Source: Pannonibacter tanglangensis (lineage in GTDB: Bacteria > Pseudomonadota > Alphaproteobacteria > Rhizobiales > Stappiaceae). Taken from it: a DNA stretch of 64,000 nucleotides. The notes below the pieces were generated by a model. The model was given only the letters and a program-made list of their open reading frames with translations. It did not search any database and was not told the origin of the DNA. Positions within the stretch are counted from its first letter, which is position 1, and each line of letters starts with the position of its first letter. Made by a program: the position numbers and the translations under genes. The stretch lies in the NCBI RefSeq assembly GCF_009915685.1, contig NZ_JAABLP010000003.1, one strand, 5' to 3'. Below are positions 52,239 to 62,406 of this stretch, one piece after another.

Positions 52239-54758
52239 ATGGCGAGCGCCGCGTCCGTTCCCGCACTGCTGCCTGCGCCGCGCCGCCTTGCCGAGCAGTT
52301 GCATCCGCTGGACGCCGGCTGGGAGCTTTCCGGCACCCATGCCGGCGAGGCTGAAACTCCTTCTGACCTGCCTGCCGATCTCGACTGGCTGCCGGCCACT
52401 GTCCCCGGCACCGTCGCCGGAGCCCTGGCCGATCACGGCGGCTTCTCGGCGTCCGGGCCATTTCCCCTGCAGGACAAGGACTTCTGGTACCGGACCGAGG
52501 TTGCTGCCAAGGCCGGTGCCCGCTGCCGCCTGCGCTTTGAAGGTCTCGCCACGCTCACCGACATCTTCTGGAACGGCCAACGCGTGGCCCGCTCGGACAG
52601 CATGTTCGCGACGCTGGAGGTCGAGGTCGAGGCTGACGTCCGGAACACCCTGCATCTGGCCTTCCGGGCGCTGACGGACCGGCTCGCCGCAAGGCTGCCC
52701 CGCGCCCGCTGGCGGACCCAGCTTGTCGACCAGCCCGGATTGCGCGGCCTGCGCACCACGCTGCTCGGCCACATGCCCGGCTGGTGCCCCGAGGTGGAGG
52801 CTGTCGGCCCCTACCGGCCCGTGTTCGTCTCGTTTCCGGACGAGGCCGGGCGAGCCCCCGACATCGCCATCACGCAGCTTGCCAGCACGCTGGGCGAGGA
52901 CGGCACGGGCGTCCTGGCGCTGACGCTTACCGGTGCCGCGCCGCTCGTGGACGCGGAGCTTTCCTGCGCCGGCCATCACGTGCCGCTCGTGGCGGGCCCC
53001 GACGGGCAGTACGCCGCGACGCTCTACCTCCCCGATGTCGCGCCCTGGTGGCCAGCGACGCACGGCACGCCACATCTGCACGAGGTGACGTTGCGTGTTG
53101 CCGGTCATCGCCACCGGCTTGGCCGCACCGGCTTCCGCCGGGTCGAGGTCGATGCCGGCGTTGACGGTCAGGGCTTCGGGCTCGTCGTCAACGGCGTGCC
53201 CGTGTTTGCACGCGGGGCCGTATGGACCAGCGCCGACATCCTGCGCCTCGCCTCGACACCCGAGGCGCTGCGACCGCTGCTGGCGGCGGCGGCCGGCGCG
53301 GGCATGAACCTCCTGCGCATTCCCGGCATCACGGGTTACGAGGGCGAGGCCTTCTTCGCGCTCTGCGACGAGCTGGGCCTGATGGTCTGGCAGGACTTCC
53401 AGTTCGCCAATTTCGACTATCCGCTCGCCGACCCCGCCTTCGAGGCTGAGGTCCGCCGTGAAGCCGCTGAGGTCATCAGCCGGCTTTGCCTCCATCCGAG
53501 CCTTGCCGTCTTCTGCGGCGGCAGCGAGATGGAGCAGCAGGCCGCGATGATGGGCCTGCCGGCTGAGCGCCGGGCGCAGCCGCTGATCGAAAGCCTCCTT
53601 CCCGATCTCGTCGCGGCGCTGGCCCCCTCGGTGCCCTATGTGCGCAACTCGCCGACCGGGGGCGACCTGCCGTTCCTGCCCAATGCGGGCATCGGCCATT
53701 ACTACGGCGTCGGCGCCTACCTCCGGCCGCTGGAGGATGCGCGCCGGACCGGGGTTCGCTTTGCCGGCGAATGTCTTGCCTTTGCCAACGTGCCGGAACC
53801 CGTGACGCTGGAGCGCGAGCTGCCCGGCATTGCCTGCCACGATCCGCGCTGGAAGGCGCGCGTGCCGCGCGACCGGGGGGCAGGCTGGGACTTCGAGGAT
53901 GTGCGCGACCACTATCTCGGCTCTCTCTACGGCGTCGACCCCGCGCGGCTGCGGAGCCACGACCCGGAGCGCTATCTGGAGCTGTCCCGGGCCGTGACGG
54001 GCGAGGTGATGGCGGCCACTTTCGCCGAGTGGCGGCGCGTCGGCTCGACCTGCCGGGGCGCGATGGTGCTGGCGCTGTCCGATCTTTTGCCCGGGGCCGG
54101 CTGGGGGCTGATCGATGCCCACGGCGAGCCGAAGCTCGCCCTCGGCATCCTGTCGCAGGTGCTGGCGCCGCTGCAGGTTCTGGTCACGGATGAAGGCACC
54201 AACGGCCTCGACATCCATCTCCTCAACGAAACGCCGGCACCCGTTGAGGTCCGGCTGGAGCTGACCGCCTGGCGGGACGGCCGCACGCCGGTGCTCTCCG
54301 TCGCCCGGGATGTCCTGCTGCCGCCCCGCTCGGCGCAGCGTCACGGCAGCTTCGCGCTGATCGGCAGCTTCTTCGATCTCGGCTATGCCTACCGCTTCGG
54401 TCCGCCGTCGCATGATGTGGTGCAGGCCCGGCTCGTGGACCGCGACGGGCGGACGGTCAGCGCAGCGTTTCATCTGCCGCTCGGGCGCGGGCGGCCGTCG
54501 CAGGAAACCGGCCTCGTGTGCAGCCTCGAGGAGCCGACGCCCGGCAGCTTCGGGCTGATCCTGTCGGCCGAGCGCTTCTGCGAGACCGTCGCCATCCGGG
54601 ATGCGTCCTTCCTGGCAGAAGCCAACGGCTTCCATCTTGCCCCCGGCCAGCCCCGCCGCGTGTCCCTGACGCGCCGCCCCGGCGTGCCGGACACAGCCCG
54701 ACCGGCTGGAACCGTCAGCTGCCTCAACGGCCTCTCGGCACTGCACTATTCCGCCTGA
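52239..54758 (+). CDS. glycoside hydrolase family 2 protein, beta-mannosidase-like
   Basis: 839 aa. N-terminal sugar-binding domain (about 20-190), two Ig-like regions and a TIM-barrel with LRIPGITGYEGEAFFALCDE and LGLMVWQDFQFANFDYP, as in beta-mannosidases. Candidate acid/base Glu430 is in FCGGSEMEQQ, where mannosidases have NNE, and nucleophile Glu511 in RFAGEC. No signal peptide is visible, so it is likely cytoplasmic. It starts 6 bases after the DUF1839 gene and ends the operon. The altered acid/base motif makes the substrate uncertain. Confidence 0.82.
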   Translation: MASAASVPALLPAPRRLAEQLHPLDAGWELSGTHAGEAETPSDLPADLDWLPATVPGTVAGALADHGGFSASGPFPLQDKDFWYRTEVAAKAGARCRLRFEGLATLTDIFWNGQRVARSDSMFATLEVEVEADVRNTLHLAFRALTDRLAARLPRARWRTQLVDQPGLRGLRTTLLGHMPGWCPEVEAVGPYRPVFVSFPDEAGRAPDIAITQLASTLGEDGTGVLALTLTGAAPLVDAELSCAGHHVPLVAGPDGQYAATLYLPDVAPWWPATHGTPHLHEVTLRVAGHRHRLGRTGFRRVEVDAGVDGQGFGLVVNGVPVFARGAVWTSADILRLASTPEALRPLLAAAAGAGMNLLRIPGITGYEGEAFFALCDELGLMVWQDFQFANFDYPLADPAFEAEVRREAAEVISRLCLHPSLAVFCGGSEMEQQAAMMGLPAERRAQPLIESLLPDLVAALAPSVPYVRNSPTGGDLPFLPNAGIGHYYGVGAYLRPLEDARRTGVRFAGECLAFANVPEPVTLERELPGIACHDPRWKARVPRDRGAGWDFEDVRDHYLGSLYGVDPARLRSHDPERYLELSRAVTGEVMAATFAEWRRVGSTCRGAMVLALSDLLPGAGWGLIDAHGEPKLALGILSQVLAPLQVLVTDEGTNGLDIHLLNETPAPVEVRLELTAWRDGRTPVLSVARDVLLPPRSAQRHGSFALIGSFFDLGYAYRFGPPSHDVVQARLVDRDGRTVSAAFHLPLGRGRPSQETGLVCSLEEPTPGSFGLILSAERFCETVAIRDASFLAEANGFHLAPGQPRRVSLTRRPGVPDTARPAGTVSCLNGLSALHYSA

Positions 54759-54848
54759 GGGCTTGTCCCCCCGCACGGAGCCGGGACACGCATGCCGGGC
54801 AGGTGCCCGGGCTTGCGCTCCACTGCCGAAGCAGTCACAGCTAGAGCA

Positions 54849-54867
54849 GCATGGCTTGAGGCCATGC
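54849..54867. other. hairpin between GH2 gene and murU
   Basis: GCATGGC and GCCATGC form a perfect 7-bp stem with a 5-base loop in the 164-base gap. No T-tract follows, so it is not a canonical terminator; it may structure the murU leader. Confidence 0.35.
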
Positions 54868-54922
54868 GCCGCAATTCCCATGTCTGGCGAACCGACGTTC
54901 GCATCCTAGCCAGGTCCCTGTC

Positions 54923-55657
54923 ATGTCTGCCCGCCCGTTCCGTCCCCACACCGCCATGATCCTCGCCGCCGGTCTCGGCAAGCGCATGCGACCGATCACG
55001 GCGACGACGCCGAAGCCGCTGATCGAGGTCAACGGCAAGGCGCTGATGGATCACGGCATGGACAAGCTGGCGGCTGCGGGCGTGAAGCGCTGCGTCGTCA
55101 ACGTGCATTACCTTGCCGACCTCGTCGAGGTGCACGCCCGGCGGCGCAAGGACATGGAGATCATCATCTCCGACGAGCGCGACGCCGTGCTGGAAACCGG
55201 CGGCGGCGTGGTCAAGGCCCTGCCCGCGCTCGGCACCGATCCCTTCTTCCTGCTCAATGCCGACACGGCCTACTGGATCGAGGGCGTGAAGCCCAATCTC
55301 GAGCACATGATCGACGCCTTCGACCCTGAGCGCATGGATGGCCTGCTGCTCATTTCCGACCTCATCCATGCGGTGGGCTACGAGGGACGCGGCGACTTCC
55401 TCATGGACACGGAAGGCCGCCTGACCCGTCGCCCGGAGCGCCATGTCACGCCCTTTGCCTATGCCGGGGCTGCGATCTTCTCGCCGCGCCTGTTCGACGG
55501 CGCGCCGGAGGGCAAGTTCTCGCTCAACGTGCTGTTCGACCGGGCGATTGCCGAAGGCCGACTGCATGGCGTCCTGATGGAAGGCATCTGGCTGCATGTC
55601 GGCACGCCGAAGGACATTGCCGCCGCCGAAGCCGCCGTCCGCGAAAGCGCCGACTGA
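54923..55657 (+). CDS. murU: nucleotidyltransferase, MurU-like
   Basis: 244 aa sugar-1-phosphate nucleotidyltransferase. The signature GLGKRMRPIT followed by PKPLIEVNGK is at residues 18-39, and NADTAYW holds the metal Asp. MurU uridylates MurNAc-1-phosphate in cell-wall recycling; the assignment rests on the location before addB, where alphaproteobacteria keep murU, and on an amgK-like gene at 63694. A related hexose-1-phosphate guanylyltransferase is the alternative. Its stop overlaps the addB start (TGATG). Confidence 0.75.
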   Translation: MSARPFRPHTAMILAAGLGKRMRPITATTPKPLIEVNGKALMDHGMDKLAAAGVKRCVVNVHYLADLVEVHARRRKDMEIIISDERDAVLETGGGVVKALPALGTDPFFLLNADTAYWIEGVKPNLEHMIDAFDPERMDGLLLISDLIHAVGYEGRGDFLMDTEGRLTRRPERHVTPFAYAGAAIFSPRLFDGAPEGKFSLNVLFDRAIAEGRLHGVLMEGIWLHVGTPKDIAAAEAAVRESAD

Positions 55658-58600
55658 TGCCGGCGGCGCGGCGGATCTTCACCATTCCGGCCTCTGCGGA
55701 TTTCTCCCGCGAGCTGATCGCGGCGCTGGCCGAAGGCCGGCTGATCGAGGGCTTCCGGCCGCTGGACGATCCGCTGCTCCTGTCCACCGTCACGCTCTAC
55801 CTGCCGACACGGCGCGCGGCGCGCAACCTGCCGGCGCTCGTGCAGGAAATCTTCGGCGGCCGTCCGGTGCTCCTGCCGCGCATCCGCCCGCTCGGTGATG
55901 TCGACGAGGAAGCCCAGGTGCTGGAGGCGGTGGCCGACGGCGAGGCGCTGCCGCCCGAGCTGCCGCTGCTGGAACGCCGTCTTGCCATGACCCGTCTGGT
56001 GATGAGCTGGAAGGCAGCCCTGCGGCGCGAGGTGCTGCGGCTTTCCGCCGACGAACCGCTTGGCCTGCCGGCCTCCGCCGCCGACGCCGCCTGGCTGGCG
56101 GGCGATCTCATCACGCTGATGGACGAGCTGGAGACGGAGGAAGCGGACTGGTCCGACCTGTCCCGCCTGGTGCCGGATGACCATGCCCGCTACTGGCAGG
56201 TGACGCTGGAATTCCTCGACATCGTGCGCAAGGCCTGGCCGGCCTATCTCGAGGAATGCGGCGCGATGGACCCGAAGGCGCGCCGCTCCGCCCTGATCCG
56301 CCGCGAGGCCGCGCGGTTGCGCCAGTCGCCGCCGCAGGGCCCGGTCATCGTCGCCGGCTCCACCGGATCGGTTCCGGCCACGGCCGAGCTGCTCGCCGCC
56401 GTCGCCGACCTGCCGCGCGGGGCCATCGTCCTTCCGGGTCTCGATCTCGACATGGATGACGCCTCGTGGGAGGCGCTTGGCGAGGCGCCACAGCCCCGCC
56501 TCAGCGCGAAACATCCCGCCCCCGCCTTCACCGAGGGCAGCGTCAGCGGTCATCCGCAATATGGCCTGAAGCTGCTGCTCGACCGGCTGAAGGTGCTGCG
56601 CCGGGACGTGCTGGCGCTCTGCCCGCCGGAAAGCCCCCGGCTTGTCGCCCGCGCACGCCTCGTCAGCGAGGCCCTGCGCCCGGCGGCCACCACCGACCGC
56701 TGGACCGGCTACCTCGCCCGCGTCTCGCCCGGCGAGCGGGCCGAGGCGCTCGCCGAGGTGGAGCTGCTGACCGCCCGCAACGAGGCCGAGGAGGCGCTGG
56801 CCGTCGCCATTGCCCTGCGCGAGGCGCTGGAGCGCGGCGAGACGGCTGCCCTCGTCTCGCCCGACCGCCTGCTGGCCCGCCGTGTCGCCGAGGAGCTGGG
56901 CCGCTGGTCGATCACCGTCGACGACAGCGCCGGGCGGCCGCTCGACCAGACGCCGCCCGCCGTGCTGGCCATGCTCGCCGCGCGGCTGGCGCTGGAGGGC
57001 TGCGTGCCGCTCGACCTGCTCGCGCTCCTGAAACACCCGCTCGCCCGGCTGGGTTTGCCGGCGAAGGAAATCCGCGCCGCGGCCCGGTCGCTGGAGCGCG
57101 GCGTCCTGCGCGGCCCCTTGCCGCACCTGGGCTCCGGCGGGCTGGTCGAGGCCATCGCTGCTGCGCGTCTCGCATCCGAGGGCGCGCATGTGCCGCGCTG
57201 GAAGAAGCTGGTCGAGGCAGACTGGACCGCCGTCGAGGATCTCGTTTCCCGCCTGTGCGCGGCCCTGGCGCCGCTGGAACGCCTGGCCGAGCAAGACGGG
57301 CCCGTGCCCGTTGTCGAGCTGGCCAGCGCCCATGCCGAGGTGCTGAAGGCCATCGCCGGCGACGAGACGGGCAGCGAGGCGGAACTCTATCGCGGCGAGA
57401 CCGGCGATGCGCTGGCCCTCGCCCTCGCCGGCCTGATGGAAGCGGGCCGCGCCGGGCTTGCCGTGCCGGCGCGCGAATGGCCCTCCGTGTTCTCGGCACT
57501 GATCGCGGGCACCGCCGTGCGCCGCCGGCTGCCGGGGGATCCGCGCATCCAGATCCTGGGACCGATGGAAGCGCGTCTGCAGCGGCCGGATCTGGTCATT
57601 CTTGGCGGCCTCAACGAAGGCGTCTGGCCGCAGCGCACCCGCAACGATCCCTGGCTCAACCGGCCGATGAAGCGCGATCTCGGGCTGGAACCGCCGGAAC
57701 GCCGCATCGGCGCCGGCGCGCATGATTTCGTGCAAGGGATGGGCGCGCGGCGCGTGATCCTGTCCCGCGCGGCCCGTGCCGATGGCGCGCCGACGGTGAC
57801 CTCGCGCTGGCTGCAAAGGCTCTTGACCCTCGCCGGACCGCAGGCCGAAGCGGAGATGGCCGCCCGAGGCCGCCGCTGGCTGGACCTCACCACCCGTCTC
57901 GACCGCCCGGATGGTCCGGTGACCCCCGCCGCCCGGCCGGAGCCGAAGCCGCCGCTGGCCGCCCGGCCGCGCCAGCTGTCGGTGACCGAGATCGAGCGGC
58001 TGGTGCGCGATCCTTACGCCATCTTCGCCCGCCGGGTGCTCGGTCTCGAGCCGGTCGATCCGGTTGGCGGCGCGCCAGGGGCGGCAGACAAGGGCACGAT
58101 CATCCACGATGCGCTGGCGCGTTTTCTTGCCGACTGGGATGGCCCGTTCGATCACACGGCCGTCGCCCGCCTGACGGAGATCGGCGAGGAGGTATTTGCG
58201 CCGCTGGATGCCTTCCCGGCCGTGCGGGCGCTGTGGTGGCCGCGCTTCCTGCGCATCGCCGAAGGCTTCGTCGCCTGGGAGCGGTCGCGCGACCCCCGTG
58301 TCTCCAACCGCTTCGTCGAGATCGGGGGCGGGGCGGAGCTGGTGCTGCCGGGGGCCGAGTTCCGGCTGACGGGCCGCGCCGACCGCATCGATCTCCTGAG
58401 CGACGGCACCCTGTCGGTCATCGACTACAAGACCGGCCAGGCGCCGAGCCAGAAGCAGGTCGATGCGCTCCTGTCGCCGCAGCTGCCGCTGGAAGTGGCG
58501 ATGATCACCCGCGGCGGCTTTGCCTGCATTCCCTCCGACCGGCCCGTGTCCGAGCTGCTCTACCTGCAGCTGAAAGGCGCGCGCGAGGCCCTGAGCGAAC

Positions 58601-58806
58601 AGGGCCGCACGCCAAAGGACACAAGCGTCGGCGAACTGGCGGAAGCCTCATGGCAGCGGCTGGAAGCGCTCATCGCCGCCTATCAGGATGAGGCGAAGGG
58701 CTATCTGTCCCGCGCGCGCGTGGAAAAGGAACGCGACATGAACGGGCCTTACGACCATCTGGCCCGCGTCAAGGAATGGGCGATCGGCGGAGGAGAAGGC
58801 GAATGA
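55657..58806 (+). CDS. addB: double-strand break repair protein AddB
   Basis: 1049 aa, alphaproteobacterial AddB. The N-terminus carries VYLPTRRAARNL-type text (TLYLPTRRAARNLPALVQEI) and the C-terminal nuclease domain has VIDYKTGQAPSQKQVD with the catalytic Asp-Tyr-Lys. I see no four-cysteine Fe-S cluster motif such as that of Bacillus AddB. With AddA it resects double-strand ends to start RecA repair. It overlaps addA by 4 bases. Confidence 0.95.
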   Translation: MPAARRIFTIPASADFSRELIAALAEGRLIEGFRPLDDPLLLSTVTLYLPTRRAARNLPALVQEIFGGRPVLLPRIRPLGDVDEEAQVLEAVADGEALPPELPLLERRLAMTRLVMSWKAALRREVLRLSADEPLGLPASAADAAWLAGDLITLMDELETEEADWSDLSRLVPDDHARYWQVTLEFLDIVRKAWPAYLEECGAMDPKARRSALIRREAARLRQSPPQGPVIVAGSTGSVPATAELLAAVADLPRGAIVLPGLDLDMDDASWEALGEAPQPRLSAKHPAPAFTEGSVSGHPQYGLKLLLDRLKVLRRDVLALCPPESPRLVARARLVSEALRPAATTDRWTGYLARVSPGERAEALAEVELLTARNEAEEALAVAIALREALERGETAALVSPDRLLARRVAEELGRWSITVDDSAGRPLDQTPPAVLAMLAARLALEGCVPLDLLALLKHPLARLGLPAKEIRAAARSLERGVLRGPLPHLGSGGLVEAIAAARLASEGAHVPRWKKLVEADWTAVEDLVSRLCAALAPLERLAEQDGPVPVVELASAHAEVLKAIAGDETGSEAELYRGETGDALALALAGLMEAGRAGLAVPAREWPSVFSALIAGTAVRRRLPGDPRIQILGPMEARLQRPDLVILGGLNEGVWPQRTRNDPWLNRPMKRDLGLEPPERRIGAGAHDFVQGMGARRVILSRAARADGAPTVTSRWLQRLLTLAGPQAEAEMAARGRRWLDLTTRLDRPDGPVTPAARPEPKPPLAARPRQLSVTEIERLVRDPYAIFARRVLGLEPVDPVGGAPGAADKGTIIHDALARFLADWDGPFDHTAVARLTEIGEEVFAPLDAFPAVRALWWPRFLRIAEGFVAWERSRDPRVSNRFVEIGGGAELVLPGAEFRLTGRADRIDLLSDGTLSVIDYKTGQAPSQKQVDALLSPQLPLEVAMITRGGFACIPSDRPVSELLYLQLKGAREALSEQGRTPKDTSVGELAEASWQRLEALIAAYQDEAKGYLSRARVEKERDMNGPYDHLARVKEWAIGGGEGE

Positions 58807-61800
58807 GCAAGCCGCAGATCCCGCTCGCCACCCGCCAGCGCCAGGACCTTGCCTCGCGCCCCGGTGCCTCCGCCTGGGTGAGCGCCAACGCCGGTTCCGG
58901 CAAGACCTTCGTCCTGTCCCGCCGCGTCGTGCGGCTGCTGCTCGATGGCACCGATCCCTCGCGCATCCTCTGCCTCACCTTCACCAAGGCGGCCGCGGCC
59001 GAAATGGCGACCCGCGTGTTCCGCCTGCTGGGCGAGTGGGTCGGACTTGACGATGCCGCCCTTTCGGCAGCGCTCACCGACATCGACGGCACGGCCCCCT
59101 CGGCCGCGCGGCTCGCCACGGCCCGCCGGCTCTTCGCCAAGGCGCTGGAGACCCCGGGCGGCCTGAAGATCCAGACCATCCACGCCTTCTGCGAGGCCTT
59201 GCTGCACCAGTTTCCGCTGGAGGCCAATGTCGCCGGGCATTTCTCGGTGCTGGACGACCGGCTCGCCGCCGAACTGATGGCGGAGGCGCGCGCGCGCGTC
59301 CTGCATGCAGCCGAAACCGCGCCGGACAGCGCCCTCGGCCAGTCGCTCAGCCTGCTGATCACCCAGATGGGCGACAGCACCGTCGAGGAGCTGATGGCCG
59401 ACGCGATTGCCCGGCGCGACGCGCTGGCGCGCTGGCTGGTCGACGCGGGCGACCTGGAACTGGCGCTGGCCGAGCTGCGCCAGAGTTTCGCCATCCCGGC
59501 TGGAGAGAGCGAAGCGGCGATCGCCGACGAGATGCGCAACGCCCGGCTGATCCGCGATCCGCTCGCCGTGGCCGAGGCCCTGCGCTACGGCTCGGCCAAC
59601 GACATCAAGGCCGCCGACAAGTTGGTGGCCGCCGCTGCGACGCTGAAGCCGGGCAGCCCGGGACAGGCGAGCTTCGAGGCCGCCTGGCTCTCCGTGTTCT
59701 TTACCCAGAAACTGACCCCGGCGAAGAGCCTCGCCACCAAGAAGGTGGCCGACCGGTTCCCGGACGTGGTGGAGCAGATGCAGGCCGAACAGGAACGGCT
59801 CATGGTCCTCCTCGACCGGCGCCGCGCGCTCAGGGCCTTCGAGGTGACCGCTGCCATCCTGCAGCTTGCCGATGGCGTCATTGCCGACTACGAGGCGGGC
59901 AAGGCGCGGCGCGGACTGCTCGACTTCGAGGATCTGGTGGTGCGCACCGCCAACCTTCTCTCCAACTCCGATGCGGCCCAGTGGGTGCAGTACAAGCTGG
60001 ACCAGGGGCTCGACCACATCCTCGTCGACGAGGCGCAGGACACCAGCCCGCGCCAGTGGCAGGTGGTGACGGCGCTGGCCGAGGAGTTCTTTGCCGGCGT
60101 CGGCGCCCGGCGCGGGCCGCGCACGATCTTTGCCGTGGGCGACGAGAAGCAGTCGATCTACTCGTTCCAGGGCGCGGTACCGGCCTATTTCGACGAGATG
60201 CGGCGCTATTTCGACCAGCGGGCCGCCCAGGCGCAGCAGCCGTTCCACCCCGTGGAGCTGCAGCTCTCCTTCCGCTCCACGCCGGATGTCCTTCGCGCCG
60301 TCGACAAGGTGTTCGCGGCGCCGGAGGCCCATGCCGGCCTGTCGCAGGATCTGAAGGCCCCCGTGCACGAGGCGATCCGCCGCGATCCGGGGCTCATCGA
60401 GATCTGGCCGCTGGAAGAGGAGCAGGACACCGAGGAGCCGGACGACTGGACGCTTCCGGTCGACCATCTCGGCGCCGGCTCGCCGATGCTGCGCGTTGCC
60501 CGCCGCATCGCGGAGACGCTGCGCCAGTGGATGGACGACGGCACCGCCGGGCCCGGCGACGTCATGGTGCTGGTGCGCAAGCGTGGTCCCTTCGTCGAGG
60601 CGCTCAACCGGGAAATGAAGCGGCTCGGCGTGCCGGCCGCCGGCAGCGACCGGCTGGTGCTGACCGAACACATCGCCGTCATGGACCTGGTCGCGCTCGG
60701 CCGCTTCATCCTGTTGCCCGAGGACGACCTGTCGCTGGCCGCCGTGCTGAAAAGCCCCCTGTTCGGCCTGGACGACGACGCCCTGCTGACGCTCGCCCGC
60801 GAGACCCCGGAGCGCCTGCGTGCGGGGACCCTGTGGCAGGCGCTCCTGAAGCGCGCCGATCAGGATGCGGCCTGGGAGACAGTGCGCCGGCAGCTCGAGA
60901 CCTGGCGCGCGCGGGCGGATTTCATGCCGCCCTTCGAGTTCTATGCCCGCCTCCTGTCCGTCGATGGCGGCCGCCGGGCCTTCCGCGCCCGCATGGGGGC
61001 GGAGGTGGATGACGTGCTGGACGAGTTCCTGGCGCTTGCCATGGGCTACGAGCAGACCGGCATTCCGGGGCTGGAAGGCTTCCTCGCCTGGCTCGCCGCC
61101 GCGCCGACCGAGATCAAGCGCGAGCTGACCAACGCCAGCGGTCTTGTCCGCATCATGACCGTGCACGGGTCGAAGGGGCTGGAAGCGCCGATCGTCATTC
61201 TGGTTGATCCGGGCAGCGCGCCGGCCAGCGCCACCCATGACCCGAGTTTCCTGCCCTTTGCGCGCGGCAGCGACGCGCTGACACCGCCCGCCCTCGTCTG
61301 GCTGCCGCCGAAGGACGAGCGGATGGCCTGGCAGGACGACGCGATTGCCAACGCCCGTCGGGCAACGGAAGAGGAATACCGGCGGCTGCTGTATGTCGCC
61401 ATGACACGGGCCGAGGACCGGCTGATCGTCTGCGGCTGGGCCCCGAAGAAGGGGCCCAAGGATGGCTGCTGGTATCAGCTGATCGCCAGCGCGCTGAAGC
61501 CCGAGGCTGTCGAGCGCAAGGGCCCGGACGGTCAGGTCATTGCCTGGGACTGGCGCCAGCCCGGCACGGCAGCTGACGCAGCGCCCGTCGCCCGGTCGCA
61601 TGCGACGGCGGTTGCCGCCGCCCCCGCTCCCGCGCCGCTGCCCGACTGGCTCCTGCGGCCGGTCGAGACGCCGAAGCGGATGCCGCGCCTGCAGCCCTCC
61701 CGCGTCTTCGAGGCCATGGAGATGAAGGAAGGCATCGAGGCGACGCCCGGCCTGTCGGTGCTGGAGGCGCGGCGTCAGCCGGAGGCCTGGCCGCTGGAAC

Positions 61801-62324
61801 GCGGCCGTCTGCTGCACCGCCTGCTGGAAACCCTGCCGGATCTGCCAGCCGAGGAGCGCGGCCCGGCGGCCCGGCGTCTCATCGCCTCCGGCCTGGCCCC
61901 CCGCTTTGCCAACCGGGCCGACGAGCTGACGGCCGAGGTGCTGCGCATCGTCGGGGATCCTGCGTTCGCCTCGATTTTTGCGGCCGGAGGACTGGCGGAA
62001 GTTCCGATCACCGGACAGCTCGTGGCGGCGGACGGCATCACCGTGCAGGTCACCGGCCAGATCGACCGGCTGGTGGTGACTACGGAGCGGGTGCTGATCC
62101 TCGACTACAAGACCAACCGGCACGTGCCGGAGGATGCAACAGGCATTCCGCCCGACTATCTTGCCCAGCTTGCCGTCTACCGGGCGCTGCTGCAGCAGAT
62201 CTACCCCGGCCGGGCGGTGGAGGCGGCACTGCTGTGGACGTCGGTGCCGCGGCTGATGCCGGTCGAGAGCCCGGCGCTGGATGCAATCCTGCTGCAGCTG
62301 AGGAGTACGGCCTCGTTGACTTGA
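58803..62324 (+). CDS. addA: double-strand break repair helicase AddA
   Basis: 1173 aa UvrD-like helicase-nuclease. Walker A SANAGSGKTFVLSRRV (about 24-39), helicase motifs ILVDEAQDTSPRQW, VGDEKQSIYSFQGA and MTVHGSKGLEAPIV, and a C-terminal RecB-type nuclease site LILDYKTNRH. It unwinds DNA from breaks as a dimer with AddB. The ATG at 58803 overlaps the addB stop; the extra in-frame sequence upstream belongs to addB. Confidence 0.96.
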   Translation: MSKPQIPLATRQRQDLASRPGASAWVSANAGSGKTFVLSRRVVRLLLDGTDPSRILCLTFTKAAAAEMATRVFRLLGEWVGLDDAALSAALTDIDGTAPSAARLATARRLFAKALETPGGLKIQTIHAFCEALLHQFPLEANVAGHFSVLDDRLAAELMAEARARVLHAAETAPDSALGQSLSLLITQMGDSTVEELMADAIARRDALARWLVDAGDLELALAELRQSFAIPAGESEAAIADEMRNARLIRDPLAVAEALRYGSANDIKAADKLVAAAATLKPGSPGQASFEAAWLSVFFTQKLTPAKSLATKKVADRFPDVVEQMQAEQERLMVLLDRRRALRAFEVTAAILQLADGVIADYEAGKARRGLLDFEDLVVRTANLLSNSDAAQWVQYKLDQGLDHILVDEAQDTSPRQWQVVTALAEEFFAGVGARRGPRTIFAVGDEKQSIYSFQGAVPAYFDEMRRYFDQRAAQAQQPFHPVELQLSFRSTPDVLRAVDKVFAAPEAHAGLSQDLKAPVHEAIRRDPGLIEIWPLEEEQDTEEPDDWTLPVDHLGAGSPMLRVARRIAETLRQWMDDGTAGPGDVMVLVRKRGPFVEALNREMKRLGVPAAGSDRLVLTEHIAVMDLVALGRFILLPEDDLSLAAVLKSPLFGLDDDALLTLARETPERLRAGTLWQALLKRADQDAAWETVRRQLETWRARADFMPPFEFYARLLSVDGGRRAFRARMGAEVDDVLDEFLALAMGYEQTGIPGLEGFLAWLAAAPTEIKRELTNASGLVRIMTVHGSKGLEAPIVILVDPGSAPASATHDPSFLPFARGSDALTPPALVWLPPKDERMAWQDDAIANARRATEEEYRRLLYVAMTRAEDRLIVCGWAPKKGPKDGCWYQLIASALKPEAVERKGPDGQVIAWDWRQPGTAADAAPVARSHATAVAAAPAPAPLPDWLLRPVETPKRMPRLQPSRVFEAMEMKEGIEATPGLSVLEARRQPEAWPLERGRLLHRLLETLPDLPAEERGPAARRLIASGLAPRFANRADELTAEVLRIVGDPAFASIFAAGGLAEVPITGQLVAADGITVQVTGQIDRLVVTTERVLILDYKTNRHVPEDATGIPPDYLAQLAVYRALLQQIYPGRAVEAALLWTSVPRLMPVESPALDAILLQLRSTASLT

Positions 62325-62349
62325 CGGATGTTGCCCCGGTCCCTACGTT
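62321..62349 (+). promoter_or_regulatory. candidate trxA promoter
   Basis: TTGACG (62321-62326), 17-base spacer, TACGTT (62344-62349), beginning at the addA stop codon. It would give trxA an independent transcript with a leader of about 50 bases. Confidence 0.35.
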
Positions 62350-62406
62350 CCGTTCAACGAAACAACGGGCCGGGTTTGCGCCCGCCCGCCTGCGAAAGTG
62401 ACAGTC

